Below the pieces are notes generated by a model. It was not told the DNA's origin. It worked only from the letters and a program-made list of their open reading frames with translations, and ran no database searches. From positions 1-64,000 of the forward strand of contig CAKUDG010000016.1 in NCBI GenBank assembly GCA_934644965.1: a stretch of DNA of 64,000 nucleotides, written 5' to 3'. This stretch comes from an uncultured Victivallales bacterium (GTDB lineage: Bacteria > Verrucomicrobiota > Lentisphaeria > Victivallales > UBA1829). Position numbers and translations under genes: made by a program. Shown piece after piece: positions 61,476-64,000 of the stretch (its first letter is position 1; each line of letters starts with the position of its first letter).

Positions 61476-62354
61476 ATGTCCGGGACAGGAGACAGGTGCA
61501 AAAGAGGAAGAACGGATTATTTGTTTTGCTCATTTACATTGATTGAACTGCTCGTAGTCCTTGCTGTGATTGCAATTCTGGCGTCACTTCTTCTTCCTGC
61601 TCTGAGGACAGCCCGCGAGTCGGTGAAACAGATCACCTGCCTTGGGAACCTGAGGCAAATCTATTTCGGATTTGAATGTTATGTTTCGGACAATCAGGAA
61701 TATTTTCCTCCGGGAGGAGGCTCATCATACGCCACATGCGATTTCAGCAAGGGGGCGAGAGAAGTCATAAGCGGTACGGATTTTGCATGGCAGGAAATCA
61801 TCGCGGAATATCTGGGAACGCATCTGGACATCAGATCCTGGAGTTTGACGAGTCAGACGATTCTGGAAAACCAGCATTTCTGGAGCCGTTCATCCATCGT
61901 GCACTGCAGCAGTCTTCCCTCCGACAGCATCATAGAAAAATACAGCGCACCGGGGATTCCTCCGAACAGAAGGAGTTTCTATTACGGCCCCACTTATAAA
62001 ATGAACGGTCCTCTCTCCCAGGCCAAAAGGAGCCGTTTGCCGGCCATGCGCACCAGAAGATACCTCCTGGTGTCGGAAGGCTCCGACTATGACACGACTC
62101 TGTATGTGGAATCCTTCCCCGGAGTCAACCGTTCCGGAGGAACTTATTGAACAGGAGTTTTCCTGGAAGACAAAAACGACGGACGCCATAACTCCCAGAC
62201 AAACAATTTGTACATGGATGGATCCGCAGCCTCCATGAGCAGCAGTGAAAAATGGAAGGAATATTCCGAAGGATGGGCAAAGAGACAGGAAAATATTTAC
62301 TACAAAGGACAGATCTTCCCCTCCAGTGCGGAAAGAATCGCCCTCTGCCGTTAA
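61476..62354 (+). pseudogene. Prepilin-type protein gene interrupted by an in-frame UGA
   Basis: ATG 61476 has AAGGAAGG 9 bases upstream. The 224 codons before TGA 62148-62150 include CSFTLIELLVVLAVIAILAS and a globular domain, but stop short of the usual C-terminal motif. Reading on in the same frame gives 67 more sense codons to TAA 62352-62354. These include NNLYMDGSAAS, aligned with the family's FxDGHxE position, and a plausible tail. The UGA could be a mutated Trp (UGG) or Arg (CGA) codon or a readthrough site. UGA serves as a normal stop elsewhere, for example in the ATGA overlaps. Confidence 0.75.
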
Positions 62355-62866
62355 ACAAAGAATTCGTTGACAGTTTTTCTTTTCCCCTCCCGGGAAGAGA
62401 AGGAACGTTCAAAAGCGGAAAAAACAGCCCGTCTGAAGAAAACAAAACGAAACAAAAAAATAAAAAGAAAAAAAGAAGTCCCCGTTCAAGATGCCGGGGA
62501 AGCTGATTTTGACAGAAACAAGCCGGGCACGTCCTTACCGGAAAAGCGGTGAGGTGACAATAGGATGAGGATGCCCTGGGCTCTATGATTTCTGCAAGAA
62601 ATCTTCCCTTCAATCAGAAAAGGAGAAAAAACAGAAAGATCCTGAAACTCAAGAATTGAACCCCCGCCCGGATCTGATTCCGGGACCGGATAATCCGTCC
62701 TGGTCCAGACGTTTCGGGCGGAATCTTTCTTTTCCCGTCCCCCAGGCTGAGGGCTAAGACGGAAAAAGAAGGTTTATCCGCACCCTGCCTGTTTCCGCGG
62801 ACGATCCTGATCCGATGGGAAACTCGGCTTGAATGATTGATTGCTTAACACGCAGAGGAAGACAGA
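62355..62866. other. Intergenic region before the last gene
   Basis: About 510 bases without a credible gene. It contains an A-rich tract (62442-62477) followed by a CCCCG/CGGGG hairpin near 62480-62501. On the minus strand that hairpin would precede a T-rich tract, but no minus-strand gene feeds into it. Confidence 0.45.
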
Positions 62867-64000
62867 ATGAGGGAAAAACAACAAATTCAGCTGTGGATTT
62901 TTGCCATATTGACGGCATTGTCGCCGATTCTGACGGCACAAGTGGAGACAGTGCCGGAATCGGAGTTGAAACGTTATGAAGCGATGCTGCCGGAGCTTGC
63001 CGGGAAGGCGAAGGGGCCTCTTGCCGGACATTTGAAAAAACTCTCTGCAGAGCAGCAGCGAGGGAAACGGGTGAATGCGCTTCGTGTCGCCCTGGATTCC
63101 ATGGAAAACGGAGTTGGAACACGTCCGCTGATTCATTATGCCGTTCCGGCTCTTTCGGACGCCCAGTATCTGCCGGACGCCTATCCGTATAACGGCCGTC
63201 CGATGGCGCCCGTGCGGATTATCGCCGCACGGGGAGAATATGAACCGGGCTCTTTCATCCTGTATCCTTTTTCGGATCTGGGACGCGTGGAGCTGAAGCT
63301 TTCCCCTTTGAAAACGGCGGACGGCGTGGTTTTCCCCGTGGCGAAAGCGGATCTGAAAGTGGTCAAGGTCTGGTATCAGGACAAGAATGCCTGGTACAGC
63401 TATTTCGGCGACCAGGAGCTGAAACTCGTTCCGGAGCTGCTGCTGAATGACGAAGACTTGATCAAGGTCGATACCGTCACAGAAAACAATTATGCGCGTC
63501 TGACGGAAAAAGACGGCAGCGTTTCATACCGCTGCATCACTCCTCCGATGATCCTTGATTCCGTCATGATGGACCAGCCGCGCCGGGGATCCGATGCACC
63601 CGTATTCCGTCCGATGAAGGAAAATTTCCAGGATGCGCCTGTCTTGCAGCCCGTCACTTTGAAATCAGGAGAATTCAAACAGTTTTTCCTGACCGTGCAG
63701 ATCTCTGAAGATGCCGTCCCCGGGATTTACCGGGGAACTGTCCATGTTGAGAAAGACGGTTCGCTTCTCGCGGACATCCCATTGGAACTGAAGATTCTGC
63801 CGTTTGTCCTTCCGAAACCGAAAACCTATTTCGCTCCCGACCGCAATTTCATCGTGTCTTCCTATTCTTATTTTGACTATAACAGCATCATGAGGTGGAA
63901 CGGGGGAGATTATGATCTCGCCGTCAGACAGCTGAAAAGCATCCTGAAAAACCTGGCCGCGCATAATCAGGACGTATACTGGCTCCGAGGGGACTTCTAC
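62867..64000 (+). CDS. Large exported protein, C-terminus beyond the window
   Basis: Open from ATG 62867 (GAGGA 7 bases upstream) to the window edge, 378 codons without stop. Signal peptide QLWIFAILTALSPILTA is followed by a helical stretch and beta-sandwich-like modules: VRIIAARGEYEPGSFILYPF and LKSGEFKQFFLTVQISEDAVPGIYRGTVHV. This layout is typical of exported glycoside-hydrolase-like proteins of Lentisphaerota/Planctomycetota (GH123/DUF4091-like), where a TIM barrel follows; the last residues (DYDLAVRQLKSILKNLAAHN) may begin that barrel. The catalytic part is not in the window. Confidence 0.85.
   Translation, partial: MREKQQIQLWIFAILTALSPILTAQVETVPESELKRYEAMLPELAGKAKGPLAGHLKKLSAEQQRGKRVNALRVALDSMENGVGTRPLIHYAVPALSDAQYLPDAYPYNGRPMAPVRIIAARGEYEPGSFILYPFSDLGRVELKLSPLKTADGVVFPVAKADLKVVKVWYQDKNAWYSYFGDQELKLVPELLLNDEDLIKVDTVTENNYARLTEKDGSVSYRCITPPMILDSVMMDQPRRGSDAPVFRPMKENFQDAPVLQPVTLKSGEFKQFFLTVQISEDAVPGIYRGTVHVEKDGSLLADIPLELKILPFVLPKPKTYFAPDRNFIVSSYSYFDYNSIMRWNGGDYDLAVRQLKSILKNLAAHNQDVYWLRGDFY

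Noticed and set aside
62148..62175. Selenocysteine insertion at the in-frame UGA
   Set aside because: The hairpin starts one base after UGA, closer than in bacterial SECIS elements, and there is no reason for Sec at this position in a pseudopilin.

Overview
This 64 kb window looks like chromosome from a Gram-negative member of the Lentisphaerota (Victivallis-like). That is an inference from gene content: several 'prepilin-type' proteins with an FTLIELLVV head and a DGH(x)E tail, two DUF4838-type exported proteins, Ser/Thr kinases of the kind common in Planctomycetota/Lentisphaerota, ADP-heptose (LPS) genes gmhB and hldA, and an ExbB-ExbD-TonB system. No rRNA, tRNA, CRISPR array, transposase or phage gene was seen.

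Layout. 0-3 kb: yceD-like, coaD coupled to a small monooxygenase-fold gene, and a pectate-lyase/GH28-like gene. 3.2-9.3 kb: gmhB, a long gene-poor stretch, an MscS channel, a duplicated triple-hairpin repeat, a DnaQ-like exonuclease and DNA polymerase IV. 9.4-16.6 kb: a pseudopilin-like gene, a three-gene operon of unknown function, exonuclease III with a lipoprotein, a second DnaQ-like exonuclease and a membrane/coiled-coil protein. 17-22.5 kb: a Ser/Thr kinase with a C-terminal dCache sensor, overlapping a lysine 2,3-aminomutase family gene, then pgi. 23-31.4 kb: accessory sugar genes (GH32-like, quinone reductase, epimerase, serine hydrolase, dehydroquinase-like, Gfo/Idh) with a divergent LacI regulator. 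31.5-33.9 kb: exbB-exbD-tonB. 34-41.5 kb: ROK kinase, hldA, ymdB-nadC, ruvA, a LigT-like protein and an unknown protein. 41.5-49.8 kb: an unknown membrane protein; a fused MurU-AmgK-type protein followed by an FHA/zinc-ribbon/kinase protein and an LD-carboxypeptidase, which together suggest peptidoglycan recycling; then a VOC protein coupled to an exported protein. 50-61.2 kb: a six-gene leftward surface/carbohydrate locus (DUF4838 twice, two pseudopilins, an MBL-fold hydrolase, a large unknown protein) divergent from a GntR-type regulator. 61.4-64 kb: another pseudopilin, then a large exported protein that runs off the window.

Most striking points: (1) four frame-breaking lesions in only 6 kb (56.6-62.2 kb), all in accessory surface genes: three look like single-base losses in homopolymers and one is an in-frame UGA; (2) the MurU-AmgK fusion beside a kinase and LdcA; (3) two families of multi-hairpin repeats placed at gene 3' ends in a fixed orientation; (4) a strong hairpin cluster between pgi and the GH32-like gene; (5) a three-unit tandem repeat just downstream of a predicted promoter before the ROK kinase. 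Functions rest on motifs read by eye; no database search was run.
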